Shown in pieces: positions 39,162 through 50,904 of a stretch of DNA of 64,000 bases. Source of the DNA: Apostichopus japonicus (taxonomy: Eukaryota; Echinodermata; Holothuroidea; Aspidochirotida; Stichopodidae); the NCBI RefSeq assembly GCF_037975245.1, contig NC_092575.1, positions 19,053,841 to 19,117,840 of the forward strand. The letters run 5' to 3'. The translations under genes were made by a program, and so were the position numbers. The number at the start of each line of letters is the position of its first letter. Position 1 is the stretch's first letter. The notes beneath the pieces are model-generated. The model worked only from the letters and a program-made list of their open reading frames with translations, did not search any database and was not told the DNA's origin.

Positions 39162-39677
39162 GGGTTTTATGATCAAGAGGAACTTCAGTTTTCTGAAAGA
39201 GGACATGGTTGTTAGGCTTTATAAGCAGTTGGTTAGACCTCATCTGGAGTATGATGTGCAGTCTTGGAACCCATATTTTGCTAAGGATAAGGAGGAACTC
39301 GAGAATTTCCAGAGTAGGACTATACTAGAATGATTAGTTCCTTAAAGAGTGTTCCTTATTATAGGCGGTTACAGCTGTTAAATCTCATCACACTGGAGCT
39401 TAGGAGGTTACGCGGTGACTTGATTCAGGTTTCCAAGATTGTGTATGGTTTGACAATTTATGGTTCACTGATTTTTTGCTAATATAGTAGTTGTACCAGA
39501 GGTCATTGTCTTAAACTCCAAAAGTCACAATTTAGGAATGATATCCGTCATAACTTTTTTCTAATAGGGTTGTGAATGAGGAGAAAGTTTTGCCTGAGAG
39601 AGTTGTACTTGCAAGTAGTGTGAATGGGTTTAAGATTACTTCGGATAAGCACTTCGGATAAGCACGGATAAGCACTA

Positions 39678-39927
39678 AGTGGCGGAGTGTATAGTCTAGT
39701 GGTTACGCCGGCGTCTCCCAGTCATGAGATCCCCGGTTCGATTCCCCGCCGACAGCAATGTGTGTCGTCTGGCAAGGGTGTTGTTCAATAACAACTTCCC
39801 GACATGGACGTTAAATGGATGTGTGCCGAGAGATTGGCTTCGGTCAGCTTGCGAGTCTATAAGCCTCCATGGCTTCTTTCGCGAGTTCCTGCTTGCGGGA
39901 AGATCACATATACATACATACATACAC
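39678..39927 (+). mobile_element. tRNA-headed SINE with (CATA)n tail, copy 2
   Basis: Same body as copy 1 but a different tRNA-like head: A-box TAGTCTAGTGG (39692-39702), B-box GGTTCGATTCC (39735-39745). It abuts the 3' end of the reverse transcriptase relic. Confidence 0.85.
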
Positions 39928-39949
39928 TTCAAGCATTGTAACCGGGTCT

Positions 39950-42278
39950 GAGTGTTTGTGTCTTCAGTTTTTTTCTCTCCTATAGGGTGCTTGATGGGGA
40001 CTTGAGTGTCCCTCCTGATCCTTTTCTTTCTTTCTAAACTTAAACGAAACTAAACCCATTTCATCGTATCGCATGTAGTATGAACGGTCTTACATAATTG
40101 CAGCAGTATCGTGTCGAAGTAGTAGTATGAAAGGGACTGTTGAGTACGAACAGTAGAAGTTTACCAACTGCACCCATAATTTCAGTACCTTGTTTTGTTT
40201 TCAATCCCTAGCCTTTCCCTCCTCATCAGCTCTGTACTAGTACGTATACACCGGTGTCTAACTTTCGTTTGTTCTATTACAGTGGGACCCCCTCGATCTC
40301 CTGCCCATATCAAGACACTGAGTCCCACCTTCCCCCTACCACCGCACCCAAAAACGAAAAAATGCAATTTTACAAAGTTAACAAAAAAATAGCATGGGCG
40401 TCCAGAGCCGTATGTCATTATTTTCAAACAAATGTTTATGTAAGTGTTTATCTATGAGGTTTGCCAACCATATATGTAGCTAATTGGCAGCTGATTCGCA
40501 GAACTCCACTTCTCTCCCCTCCAATCCTCCCCCCCCCCCAATCATCTCCCCCTAGGGATAAGAAGGCAATTTTCTAGCTGACATGTACGGCACTGCACTC
40601 ATGAAGTAAAGTTCAAAGAATTTCAAAAACAGATTAATAAGATTAGCTTTCGATGCCACAATATATACAGCAATATAGCTATATATTTATGAAAATATGA
40701 TCATATAGAATAAACTGAGACCAAAAGATATAGAGTAGGCACTGTTTGCAAGCAGTTGGGAAAACTTTCATACACTCAACTTTCATTTCATGCTTCAAAG
40801 CACTCGTACTGACAGTATGAACATGAAAAAAGGAAATGATATTCATTTTGCTCATATACTGTTTATTACTACAGCTTCGAATAACATATATAAAACAGAA
40901 ATGTTCCCGAGGCTGCATGGTGTGCTTATTGATTTCATTCCGATCAAATCCTCGATGAAGTCTTCAACTCTAGAATCTCTTCACACTGATGTAGCCTAGT
41001 ATCTGGACTTATTTCAAAGAACGAATTGAAAGTCAAAAAAGTTTGAAATTTTCGATTTGATTTGTGCACGTACGTGACTATAAAAAAAATATGATAAATG
41101 CTTATCTAAATCAGAGGGTTGTCTGATGAGGTTGACCAATTGCAATTTCCTAAATTATAACCAAAATTAACACATAAAATTATGTTGCCATATAGATAGT
41201 AATAAATAAAAATTCTTACCTTTGGAATGGTCGACTTCCCGTTGACCAGCCAAAGCATCAAGGACGATGAAGACACGAGATGAAAGTTAAAATGTTCCAG
41301 AAACGCACACACATGAACGAACAATATATCAATAATGAGTTTAGCCGTTAATTCATGACGTTACAAGATGGATTTAAATGAAGACTTTTCACCAGCAAAA
41401 AAAAATTGATTACAAAAGAGAAACCAGTTTATGATCATTGCAAAAAAGTCGTAAGCCATATCTATGATAAATATTCCCAAGCGTTTCTGTGTATCCAACA
41501 AAGTCATTCGAGTAATCCATAACAACTTGGCAAATGGTCAGTCCATTGATTATTTCCCGACTGTTCGTATGATATATACAGAAGCACATAAGATATATGA
41601 TATCCTGTATCCCCCTTGCATGAACAAAAGTAGTTTACAGATCAACATGAGATGTTGACAATTAAGTCTTTTCTTTTTATTCTATTTTATTTTTAAAGTT
41701 GGTATTTTTTCAGATGATTCGTCACGCAGTGGCATGCAATACCGGGTTTGTAAGCTATCTCGATCCAGGGTCATGTCGCTACTTAATTATTTCACTATCA
41801 TGTCAGGTTGCATTCGCGATTCTCAGAATACCGCAGAAAGTTCGTATATATTCTTGTAAAAGCAAGCAAGTAAGCACATCAGTCACCTCACCGTACAGTC
41901 ACATGTATAGGGAATCCCAAAATCCAGCAACCAAAGCGAGGCAAAGAGTTAATTGACACAGTTATCCTAAGAATGCTTTTACAATGCTATTATTACGATG
42001 GGCTTAACTCTTAGTTCTATTAGGTGTCCAGACAGTGCGCGTATTAAGGATCAGAGATTTATATGACTTGAGGCTGATCAAACAATACAAGAAACTCGCC
42101 TGTACACAGGCTCCCGGGAACGAACTTCCTGCACAGCTTTTCATCAGTTCTTGCGTCTATTGTCCACCCTTTCAATTTGTTTAATGGCCAGTTTTGGTCC
42201 ACGTCTGGTAAATCCAATTCCACACGCCTCAAAGCTGGCCTGATCATCCGTCGAAAATCCCACTGATCTGGAAGTCAA
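39950..42278. other. Non-coding region with no supported gene
   Basis: 40000-40040 may be the last tail of the retroelement relic (VPPDPFLSF-like). The minus-strand frame at 42059-42247 (ending in a SINE-adjacent stretch) is open but not recognised. Confidence 0.4.
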
Positions 42279-42295
42279 ATAACATCCTATAGCAG

Positions 42296-42483
42296 TCTTT
42301 TGGCTAAGATCATGTGTATAGTATCTGTTCCCTTTCGAGGGGAATGGTGACGCACACCCGACGATGATCACACAGTCACAGTCCCGATTCAAGGAGACTG
42401 GGGTTGAGAGCGGATCAGTCGTTTGGTAGTTTGGATTTCGTGCCCAGTTTCTTTCCTGGGCGACTTTTCCTTTAAAAAAAATA
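42296..42483 (+). mobile_element. Chimeric SINE with U2 snRNA-like head
   Basis: The 188-bp insert is flanked by a 17-bp direct repeat, ATAACATCCTATAGCAG at 42279-42295 and the same with one change at 42484-42500. Its first 34 or so bases (from CTTTTGGCTAAGATCATGTG) match the 5' region of U2 snRNA around the branch-site pairing segment, with a two-base TA insertion there. A CCCT-TTCG-AGGG hairpin (42331-42342) and about 55 bp of unassigned sequence follow. From about 42385 the 3' part is the same short tRNA-like SINE found at 43059-43155, ending in an A-rich tail. One duplication encloses the whole unit, so it was retroposed as a single chimeric RNA. Confidence 0.75.
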
Positions 42484-43058
42484 ATAATATCCTATAGCAG
42501 CTATAGTAAGTGCTCTTCACTACATAAAAATTACAATATACTCCAAGCATGTACCGTATACCACGGGAAACGTTCAATTAGAATAATTATAATGTCATGT
42601 GAACTATTACCTTTGAAAGCCCATAATTCTGATGATATGCGCGCAGTATTTTTTTAGAAACGACAACGCGCAGTATAGACTGCTTCTCGACCTACATTGA
42701 AGCATCTTGATCTCTGATGTCTGCAACTAGGTTACAGTACCTTAGCAACGAGTTTAAAGTACCATGTTATAAATCTGAAGAGGGGCGAATCTCTCCCCCC
42801 CCCCTTCTCCCTTGTTTATTCCTTTTTGGAAGGGTGACAGGGGAGGAAATTTAAAATATCTTACTTAGTTATTTCAACATGCACATTTGAATAGAATGGA
42901 CCGAGAGGGTCGGTTGGGTTTGGGGGAGGGGGAGGGGCGCCATGATGCAGGGGTCATTGACCAAAAACAGGCTCTGTGGAGAGATTAGTATGGCGTCCCA
43001 TTGCTGTAACCTTAGCGGTACTTATCACTAAATTTGTGTACGGACGAGTATAGGATGT

Positions 43059-43155
43059 ACTTTTTAAGAAAAAGTCGCCCAGGATAGAACCTGGGCACCA
43101 AAACCAAACTACCGAACGACTGATCCGCTCTCCCAACCCCAGTACCCTTGCATCG
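43059..43155 (-). mobile_element. Short (97-bp) tRNA-like SINE
   Basis: The insert is flanked by a perfect 17-bp target duplication GGACGAGTATAGGATGT (43042-43058, 43156-43172). Read on the minus strand it has a B-box-like GGTTCTATCC within an inverted repeat (GCCCAGG..CCTGGGC) and ends in an A-rich tail, which fits RNA-mediated insertion. Confidence 0.8.
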
Positions 43156-43386
43156 GGACGAGTATAGGATGTGTCATGGGATAAATGTATATTCCATTCT
43201 CCAACCAGAGGTTTCATTTACAGAAAAACTCAGGAAGGAAATAGACCGTTTATCACCGTGTGTTTGTTAATCACGCGTGGGTTGTTTAATCACAGTCTGA
43301 TGCCGCGCAAACGCTCGGAGTCTGATAGGGATCTGGATGCTCAAAATAACCTTTTTTTTCTATTTACCTCTTAAATCCGTCTCCCG

Positions 43387-43388
<2 letters not shown>

Positions 43389-43470
<82 letters not shown>
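43389..43470. repeat. (TA)n microsatellite
   Basis: About 40 uninterrupted TA dinucleotides. The Ile-Tyr run on the minus strand is not a gene. Confidence 0.97.
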
Positions 43471-43473
<3 letters not shown>

Positions 43474-43939
43474 CAAAAGGGACGTATAATAGTGCTACAA
43501 TGGTTAACATAAAAAAAGAAAGACAGAGGCTGAATGGGCTACCTTTCCGGTTGCTGTTAACTTTGCACTTATATGAAGGAAACCCACACAGCATGTTTGA
43601 ACACGTAGCCACAAAAATAAGGTTGATCTTTAACAGCCAGAGAATGAATGGAACGACTGAACTGTGAATAATTTTAGCCATCGAACGATATACTTTGTGA
43701 CAATCGGGGGCTGCTTTACCATTATTGACTTTGCATACAGCAAGCGAAGCGTGACCACCGCATGGAAACCAAATGGCTAAAATGTATGTATAGCTCTACA
43801 ACAACTATAGGCATATCAAACAACTTCTCGCCTTCATTCAATTAAGTGTGGGAAAGATTTGGAACGACCTTTTGAAAGAAAAAAACTTTAACAGTATATC
43901 CTACTGATTGAATGCTAATTGAAGATATATGTGTTATAT

Positions 43940-44311
43940 CAGTGGCGTAGGAAGGTACTTTTGAGTGGGGGGGGGGGGCTGAAGACTGATGGCCGGCCTG
44001 GGGGAGGGGTCTAAAGGGAGGGGTGTCCCCCTCCCCTTTGGAATTTTTTGCATTTCTAGGTAGCCTCAGATGCAATTTGGTGCAATATAGCACACTTCAA
44101 CACCCACTCCATTTTGTAAACTTAATTTTGTATTTTCACCTGGCCTTAGATGCAATTTGGTGCTCCAAATGAGATTTTTTTTCTCATTTGGAAATGAAAA
44201 AGGGGTTTTCTGACTTGCGAAGCGGGGGGGGGGGGCGGAATGATACTTCTGCCCCTCCACATTTTTCACTGGGGGGCTGGCGCCCCCCAGCCCCCGGTTC
44301 CTACGCCCTTG
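43940..44311. mobile_element. Non-autonomous hAT element, family 1 (copy C)
   Basis: A 372-bp element with ends CAGTGGCGTAGGAA and the inverse of CAAGGGCGTAGGAA, and a perfect 8-bp duplication TGTTATAT (43932-43939, 44312-44319). It is nearly the reverse complement of copy B along its whole length, so the family moved recently. Confidence 0.92.
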
Positions 44312-45129
44312 TGTTATATCTTGTGGTGGCGACGGGTCAACGCATTTTGAACTTGAGCCCGATAAATGAAACGAATTGATGAACAGAAATCATTTTTCTT
44401 TCTAACATAATCGACTTTCAAAACACATCATTTTAGATTCAGAAAAGAAAACGCTTCCATTACACCCCTCCCGCCCCTCCCCCGCCCCCACCACCCTCCC
44501 CCGCCGTATACGTAGTCGTTTTGAAAGAACATTTGTATTCATAACAATCAGACGCTAACCGTCCGTATACGGTATAGCCCAGGTTCCAATTCGATTCTGT
44601 TTTTCACTGCACATATACAGTTTCCTGGATTATCTCTTCTGAGCACGCTGTTCCGTTGTCCTCGGCTTCTGCAAGAGATCTTTATGACTTCAGTTTCCCC
44701 CCATGATTAATCAATATTGAGATAATGCTCCTCCCAAAGCTAATACCGAGTTATGCTTTGCGCTTCGATTCGAACAAGCATGCAATTCTATATAGTTTTC
44801 TAAGAACAACGCAAAGAAAAGGGAAAACAAAAGAAAAGAAAAGAACGTCAAAAAGAGACAAAAGAAAAACTGATGCTTTTCCAAGTTTCCTGCTAAGGGT
44901 ACAGTTGGTACGGTAAGGATTGTCATTTCAGGTTCCATGAACTATATAAGGCCTGTGGGTTCTTTGAAATGCTTCCTTTCACAATTTCCTTGTTGATTAT
45001 CTTATATTTTGCCACTTATTTCACTTCAATAAATTTCTTCAATAAATTTTGTGTTCACCACCATGCTCATTAACCTGTTTGTATTCTGTGTGTGTTTTTT
45101 GTCCCTTCTGTTACTGTTACTTGTCATTT

Positions 45130-45170
45130 AGCCTTTGAAGAAGATCCTGCTGGGATCGAAACGTCAGGCC
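45130..45170 (+). ncRNA. Hammerhead-like motif in a Penelope-type tail fragment (copy 2)
   Basis: AGCCT-TTGAAGA-A-GATCC-TGCTG-GGATC-GAAAC-GTC-AGGCC. Stem I is AGCCT/AGGC and stem II GATCC/GGATC is perfect, but the first core base is T instead of C. The downstream TTTACTTTTACA is shared with copy 1, so both derive from one element family. No reverse transcriptase frame is present here. Confidence 0.45.
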
Positions 45171-45944
45171 AATTTACTTTTACACACTTATTTAACTTCT
45201 CTGTATTTCAATTATGAAGAAACTAATAAATGAATTGAATTGAACATAGTGGGGAAGATTTTCCTTTCTAGGTGGTGGATTTTGCATAAATGCCGAAACC
45301 GTTGTACTACCGAAACCCTGTCAACTGGCTTACGGAATGTCTTAGACAAATATGTCCAGCATTACGAGAGGATTTGTGGTTTTACTGTGCAGCTTATTAA
45401 GTCTTTACCAAGTTCTTGAAGAGGACCTCCTGTCTCTCCGATCATTTCCCCTTTAAATAGAAAATATTTAAATCATCCTCAGTCACTCTGGCAACGAAAG
45501 TATTGATTTTCAGGATTTGTGTACTTGACTTTAAGTTGACTTTGTTTACGAACAATGCCCATAGCTTTGCATATATTGATAAAGTGCTGATGAGGGATAA
45601 TCATACGACAATAGGATAGTATCTTGCTTCTTAGAAGAGGGCTGCCAAACAGTAAGGGGTGGTATAATATGTGGACGCACCCACTAAAATCGCAACCGCT
45701 TCACAAAATAGGATCGACTGAAGCAGTTTGTGTCCAGATAGGTTTCATATATCGATCTCATCACAACGCACTTCCAATATCATCAGTAATAGTCTAAAAT
45801 GTAACCACACTAAACTTGCGCAACAAGTTTTCAAAAGTAATTATTGCCATGGTGATTCGGAATCTCTTAAAGTTACTTCCAGACATCAATGAGTGTTCAA
45901 TTAGAGAAAAAAAAAGTAAATGTTGTAAGTGAGGGAATTTACTT

Positions 45945-46180
45945 TGGAGTGTTAGCTCAGTGGTTAACGCCGGTGCCTTTCAATCAATAAGGTCCAGAGT
46001 TCGAGTCACTCCAAGATTAATGTATGTCGTCCAGTTGCCACAATTCATAATCATGGACGTTAAATATGAATCTTAGAGACTGACTTGGGTTAGTTTGCGG
46101 CTTTGATAAACCAATGATGGCTGTTTTCGCGAGTTTTTGCTTGCAGGAGGATTTAAAATACATACATACACACATACATA
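45945..46180 (+). mobile_element. tRNA-headed SINE with (CATA)n tail, copy 3
   Basis: A-box TTAGCTCAGTGG at 45952-45963, B-box-like GTTCGAGTCAC near 46000, the same body and a CATA tail. A separate dispersed 75-bp repeat follows directly at 46181. Confidence 0.85.
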
Positions 46181-46255
46181 CTTTGAGGGTGGTAGGAAAA
46201 TGTTTGTTGATGTAGGAGCACGAGTGACCATTAATTGACTATCTAGCATATTTTG

Positions 46256-49200
46256 AGCCAATACCGACAACCTTTAATGGGACTGTAAGGTGAGTAAAGA
46301 AGATAGCTTGATGGTCGGACGATTCACCTCGTATATATGAGACAATACTACAATGTATTGTTTACTATACTATAATTTTAATAATGAAACCAACAATAGT
46401 ATAGCAATATACATCATCAATGTTTATATTAAAAGGAATGGGAAGCTCACGAGGGTTTCTGGCATGTTTGGGAGATCGGAGCGCAATATTGATGTGCGCT
46501 TGCGCACAACAGTCTCTTACACGTAGAGCCTCGTTTACCATACTAAATTTAGTTCCTGGCTAGGGACATGGGAAAGGTAAGGGTTACAGTGGGTTCTAGG
46601 AAGGTACATTAAGGTGTCACCTATAAAGGTATTAAGTGTGAAAAGGGTATATTACTGAATTATGTTTAGGCCCTGCAGGATATCATTGTACCATTGTTTT
46701 TGAATGAAGGGATCTTTCTTTCTCTCTATATCCGTTCTATACATAACAAAAATTCACTTCCCATTCCTTCTCAATTCGAGGGTAAAGAATGACGCCACAA
46801 TGTTTCGTGAACTGAACTTGAACTTGATCAAGCCTTCATGAAAGTGTTTATACACGAGAGTTCTTATGGTATATCAAAGAACACTTAAAACAGACTTAAT
46901 CCTCTCTTTGGCAGTTTGAATGAATCAGTGCTCCAAACGAGAATCTCTTACATACAGGTTGGTGATGATGGTCCGGTTAGCAACCGTTCCGGAAAGAGGG
47001 CGTTTGATGTTTCGTGTTTCACGTCATCCGAGAAATGTATTCCGTCGGGAAATGAAAGGAATACAATCTAACCACCCACCCACCCCCCCCCCCTCTAATC
47101 GAGAAAAAAATATATTTAAACTAAATGATAATTTTCGGTACAATTTCCTAGTAATTGAAAGAAACACTCATAAGGGTGAATTTCTTTGTGGGAGTTTAAC
47201 TTCCATTTCGTGATGTGCTCGGCCTTTGGCGACCACCTGAGTTTATCGTATTTGTGTTAATTAGAGGTAATTAACTGCTGTACACTTCAGGTAAGAAAGG
47301 GGAAAGACTGCAATATTATGAAATCTAAGCTTACTATTCGATCCGGCATGGGAAGAAGCATAGTAAACGAATGGAATATTTTCTCAGGAAACGACCCCCC
47401 CCCCCAAAAAAAACCCTTTGTACTTGGTGGCCGGGCCAATTTCCACCTTGATCATCTTGGCGACCCCCACCTCCACCCAACCCCGTGGCGAATTTGTGAC
47501 CGAGGAAAAGGATTTATTGTAACTTGAGAAGTAGTATTTATTCAAGATTTTTTCCGTTTCTTTCAACAAATAAAATGTAGTTTGTGTCTTCCAAATTCTG
47601 GCGACCCTCCAAAACACTTTGGTGACCCTAAATAGGGTCGCGACTCCCAATTTGAATACCCGGGCCCATAAATACTTTTGAAGAAACTGTAATCACCCAA
47701 GATAGATGCTGGGCACGAGAACCAAACGACTTAAACTGGTCCACCTCTCTCACTAGCCGCAGTACCTTTACATCGGATACCGTTACCGTGTGGCTTTAAT
47801 ACCGTCACCATACCAACACGGTTTTGTGTAAGACTTCATGTTTCTTTGATGTGAGTTGTCTGTCCCTTCCCTCTCTCTACTTTGCTTGTACGGGCCTCAG
47901 TATACTGTAGGCTACGTTGAAACTGTCCGCGTGAGGTAATTGTGTATTGTTCAAGAACAATACGTCCAACAAAGGGGATGGTGTAAGCAGGCTTCGATGT
48001 ATTATCGAATTTTCTTTGACTTTAAAGTGGTGCATCAGTGACACAATAGTAAATTATTGATATACCTCACCGAAAGATCACATGTCAGTTAATACAGCAG
48101 TTTCGTACAACCCAAGTAAAGTAGTAAGGTGGCAAGACACGGTATAGTCCCAATTGAGCTTTACGATCGATGTGACGTCAGCAGTCACTATAGTTGTCCC
48201 GGGCGTGATAATGTTCATTGATCGATGAATCAATACTAATTGGAGGTGACGTCATAACTACAACTCAATATGACGTCATAGCTAAAAATTCAATAGATCA
48301 ACGTTAATTGAAGACGATATAATAACAATAATAGTAGTAAAACAACCCAAATGAGATAATATACATTATCTTGAAACAAATTTGGTGCATGTATACATTG
48401 TCAGGACATTTTAACTTAGCAGGCCAATAGAAGTCAGTTGTATATGGTTTTATCTCAAACTTATCACGAAAAAGTACTAATAGTTATAAACCATAAAAAT
48501 GTTAAAGGAACCATCATTAAATCTTATGCTACAGAAAAATTTCCATGGACACTCCGCCCCCATGCAGCCCTCCCCCCCCCCCCCCCCGCCTTTAGCTACA
48601 AAAAAAGTATTTTTATCCACTTGATATATAGCAGAGTTTTGAAATTCAGTCACTGAGAAAGACATTTTATGAAAAAGTCACGTACTTTGATGTTCTTTCA
48701 TATATTATTCATGATATACTTTATAGATTTCGTTTTCCAATTTGTTGTGATTAAATATTGAAATTTTCAACAGTACTCAATATCTATGCAATAGTTTTTT
48801 TTTTCCTGTAACCCCATAAAAATTCGAAAGAACAAACAAAAGGGAATATAGAAAGATGTTAATTCCTTTTGGAAATATAAAATCACAAGATGAAAATTTG
48901 GCAGCCCCTATAATATGACTAAGTTACAATTCATAACATCTGTCAAACAGAACAAAATGTCCCGGTCCTTTTTTAATATTTTTTTTATTTAATTTAATTT
49001 TGTTAAAAATTTTAAACAACTGTTATAGATCTTGCCCGGTTCAGAAAATTGTAGAAATGTTCCAACGTCTGGAGAAAAAAAAATCACGCTCCCGCAAAAA
49101 AAAAAAAAAAAAGTTTTCGCGAGCCTCAAGTAAATCGCGCACCATTGTTTGCGGACAACTGTGGTATACATATGATGATGGTTCTGCTCCAAATGAACAT

Positions 49201-49607
49201 AATATTATCCATTGAAACTAAGAAGAACCCAGATACGTAGAAATATCAGCCTTTTCCTATCAATCGTATAGTTCGTTTGAACTTTAAATGTGATTAATTA
49301 GGATTGATTACGAGGCAGAAACTATTTGCCGGAGTCACGGACGGGCCGTCAATAATTAATGAATCAGTTTGTTACCGATATGTCATTTTTCCGTTAAATC
49401 ATGACAATTAAATGCCTTATATGAAAATTCATCGATAAAAATGATTTTCTGTTCAATTTTCCGACAAAAGACTAAAAACAATATATGGAAAGGCTTTATA
49501 AAGGCAATTCAATAAAATACAATAATCTTTCCCTTCATAAGTGTGTATCTATAGTGTAGTGAAAGATTTTCTAGGAATAATGTGGTTGCTAAGGTAACCT
49601 TTGCTGA
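46256..49607. other. Non-coding region with no supported gene
   Basis: Apart from the diverged short SINE at 47.7 kb, it contains C runs (47080, 47397, 48568), an A run (49097-49113) and repeated TGACGTCA-like sites (48173, 48247, 48273). Confidence 0.45.
47686..47775 (-). mobile_element. Diverged copy of the short tRNA-like SINE
   Basis: The minus strand aligns with the 43.1-kb copy (CCGATGTAAAGGTACTG start, GTGCCCAGCATCTATC B-box region) but has many changes and no clear target duplication. Confidence 0.5.
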
Positions 49608-49615
49608 ACGGAAAT

Positions 49616-50270
49616 CAAGGGCGGCGGAAGCACTTTTAATCTGGGGGGGGGGGGCACCGACATCAAAGGGCACTTTGCAGAAATTCGATTGGACTGATGC
49701 AGCCTTATATTTACTACCCTTTATAACTCTTATTGTATTATCTTATTTGCGTATACACATCACTCCATCAACGCCCCCCCCCCCCCCCCAAGGAAAATAT
49801 GCATACTAGCACTGCAATATCCAATGTGCAAATTGGGAAACAAGGAACAAGTTTTGTTTTGAGACAAAATGAGGTGAAATCATGCTAGTTGCTAATGTAG
49901 GAATTAGAGTTTATTTCTTGTCAATATCTTAACAAATTTTTTCCATTCGAAATAGCTTTGAGTGTGACCCACAGAACTTCATTAAAAGTCAGGGGCGTAG
50001 CCAGGATTTGCAAAGTTGTATGCACGAATATCTGGAGCGGAGCGCCACCATCGGTTGGCGCGGAGCGTACAAGAAAATTTTTGGTTTTACAAACCCCTCA
50101 GATGGCTGGAAACGGCCCTTCCCGAGTGTTCATTCTGGTTCCCTGGCCTCTAATTGCTAACTTGAGACACCTCAATTTTTATGTAGAAAAAGGGCACATT
50201 TTTAACCTGAGGAAAAGTGGGGGGGGGGGGGGCACGTGCCCCCTGTGCCCCCCCGGTTCCGCCGCCCTTG
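49616..50270. mobile_element. Non-autonomous hAT element, family 4 (copy I)
   Basis: A 655-bp span with ends CAAGGGCGGCGGAA and its inverse, and a perfect 8-bp duplication ACGGAAAT (49608-49615, 50271-50278). An internal family-2-like end (CAGGGGCGTAGCCAGG at 49990) and the shared core (about 50030-50130) occur inside, so it is either mosaic or carries a truncated second element. Three long G/C runs are present. Confidence 0.8.
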
Positions 50271-50904
50271 ACGGAAATGTAGGCTTTTATATTGGTACTG
50301 TTCTGTATAGAGGCCTATACATTACATATAGGTTCGTACACCCATACAACCTTTTCCTCTACTTCTCATTGTTTATTATTACGTTGAAGCATGAGGTTTA
50401 GGCCAATATTTGCTTATATTGAATTTGACACCTATTATGCCAAACCAATCATGACTCATGACTTGAGAAGCTTTTCTTGCAACTATAGTGATTAAAAGAC
50501 AATAGATTTGTACCGTCATAACAGTGACACCAAACCGCATGTAAATGGTCCTCCGCCCAACCTGTATTGTTCATATAGGTATTGTCTTCACTAGTTTCTG
50601 CAGTAATCCGCCAATCAGAGCCAAGTAAAGATTTGTTTGTTGTGTTTTGGCTTTTTCGAGACTTTTCTAAGCAAAAATCCTTCCAACACGTCGGCGAACG
50701 GGTCAATGTTTTGACGCAGTGTTTCCGTTTGGATGTCTCTTGCGCTGTTCTTTTGCTTTTCTGTACATCATTATTTCGTTTCGTAATACTTACTTGTTAA
50801 ATCAAAAAAATTCAAACAATAAACTTCATCTGCCTCAATTAAAAACATAAATATCGGACAGACTAAACCCGAACAATTCTTGAACATAAAGTTACTTCAA
50901 GTTG

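Larger units (their letters stand above)
37160..39670 (+). pseudogene. Jockey/CR1-like non-LTR reverse transcriptase relic, split by hAT insertions
   Basis: After removing the insertions at 37352-37718 and 38067-39161, the plus strand gives a degraded reverse transcriptase 3' half: GNR.. then VVIKG, SVLSPLLFV, YINDTDGDIL, FADDTKLYSEV (catalytic FADD at 37773-37784), VERDLGICIDSSL, KEDMVVRLYKQL, VRPHLEYDVQSWNPYFAKD, YYRRLQLLNL, and a terminal block around VLPERVVLASSVNGFK. Frameshifts and in-frame stops show it is dead. Block order and spacing match the C-terminal half of jockey/CR1-type pol proteins. The N-terminal endonuclease and first RT blocks are missing, as in a 5'-truncated copy. A tRNA-type SINE sits directly at its 3' end (39678). 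Confidence 0.85.

Noticed and set aside
41220-41324. Minus-strand frame ending at a GTAAG donor (..GKSTIPK)
   Set aside because: Single short candidate exon with no partner in phase nearby.
42059-42392. Minus-strand frames next to the U2-headed SINE
   Set aside because: Part of the frame reads through the retroposon itself; the rest is not recognised.
43364-43681. Minus-strand frame with an Ile-Tyr run
   Set aside because: Translation of the TA microsatellite.
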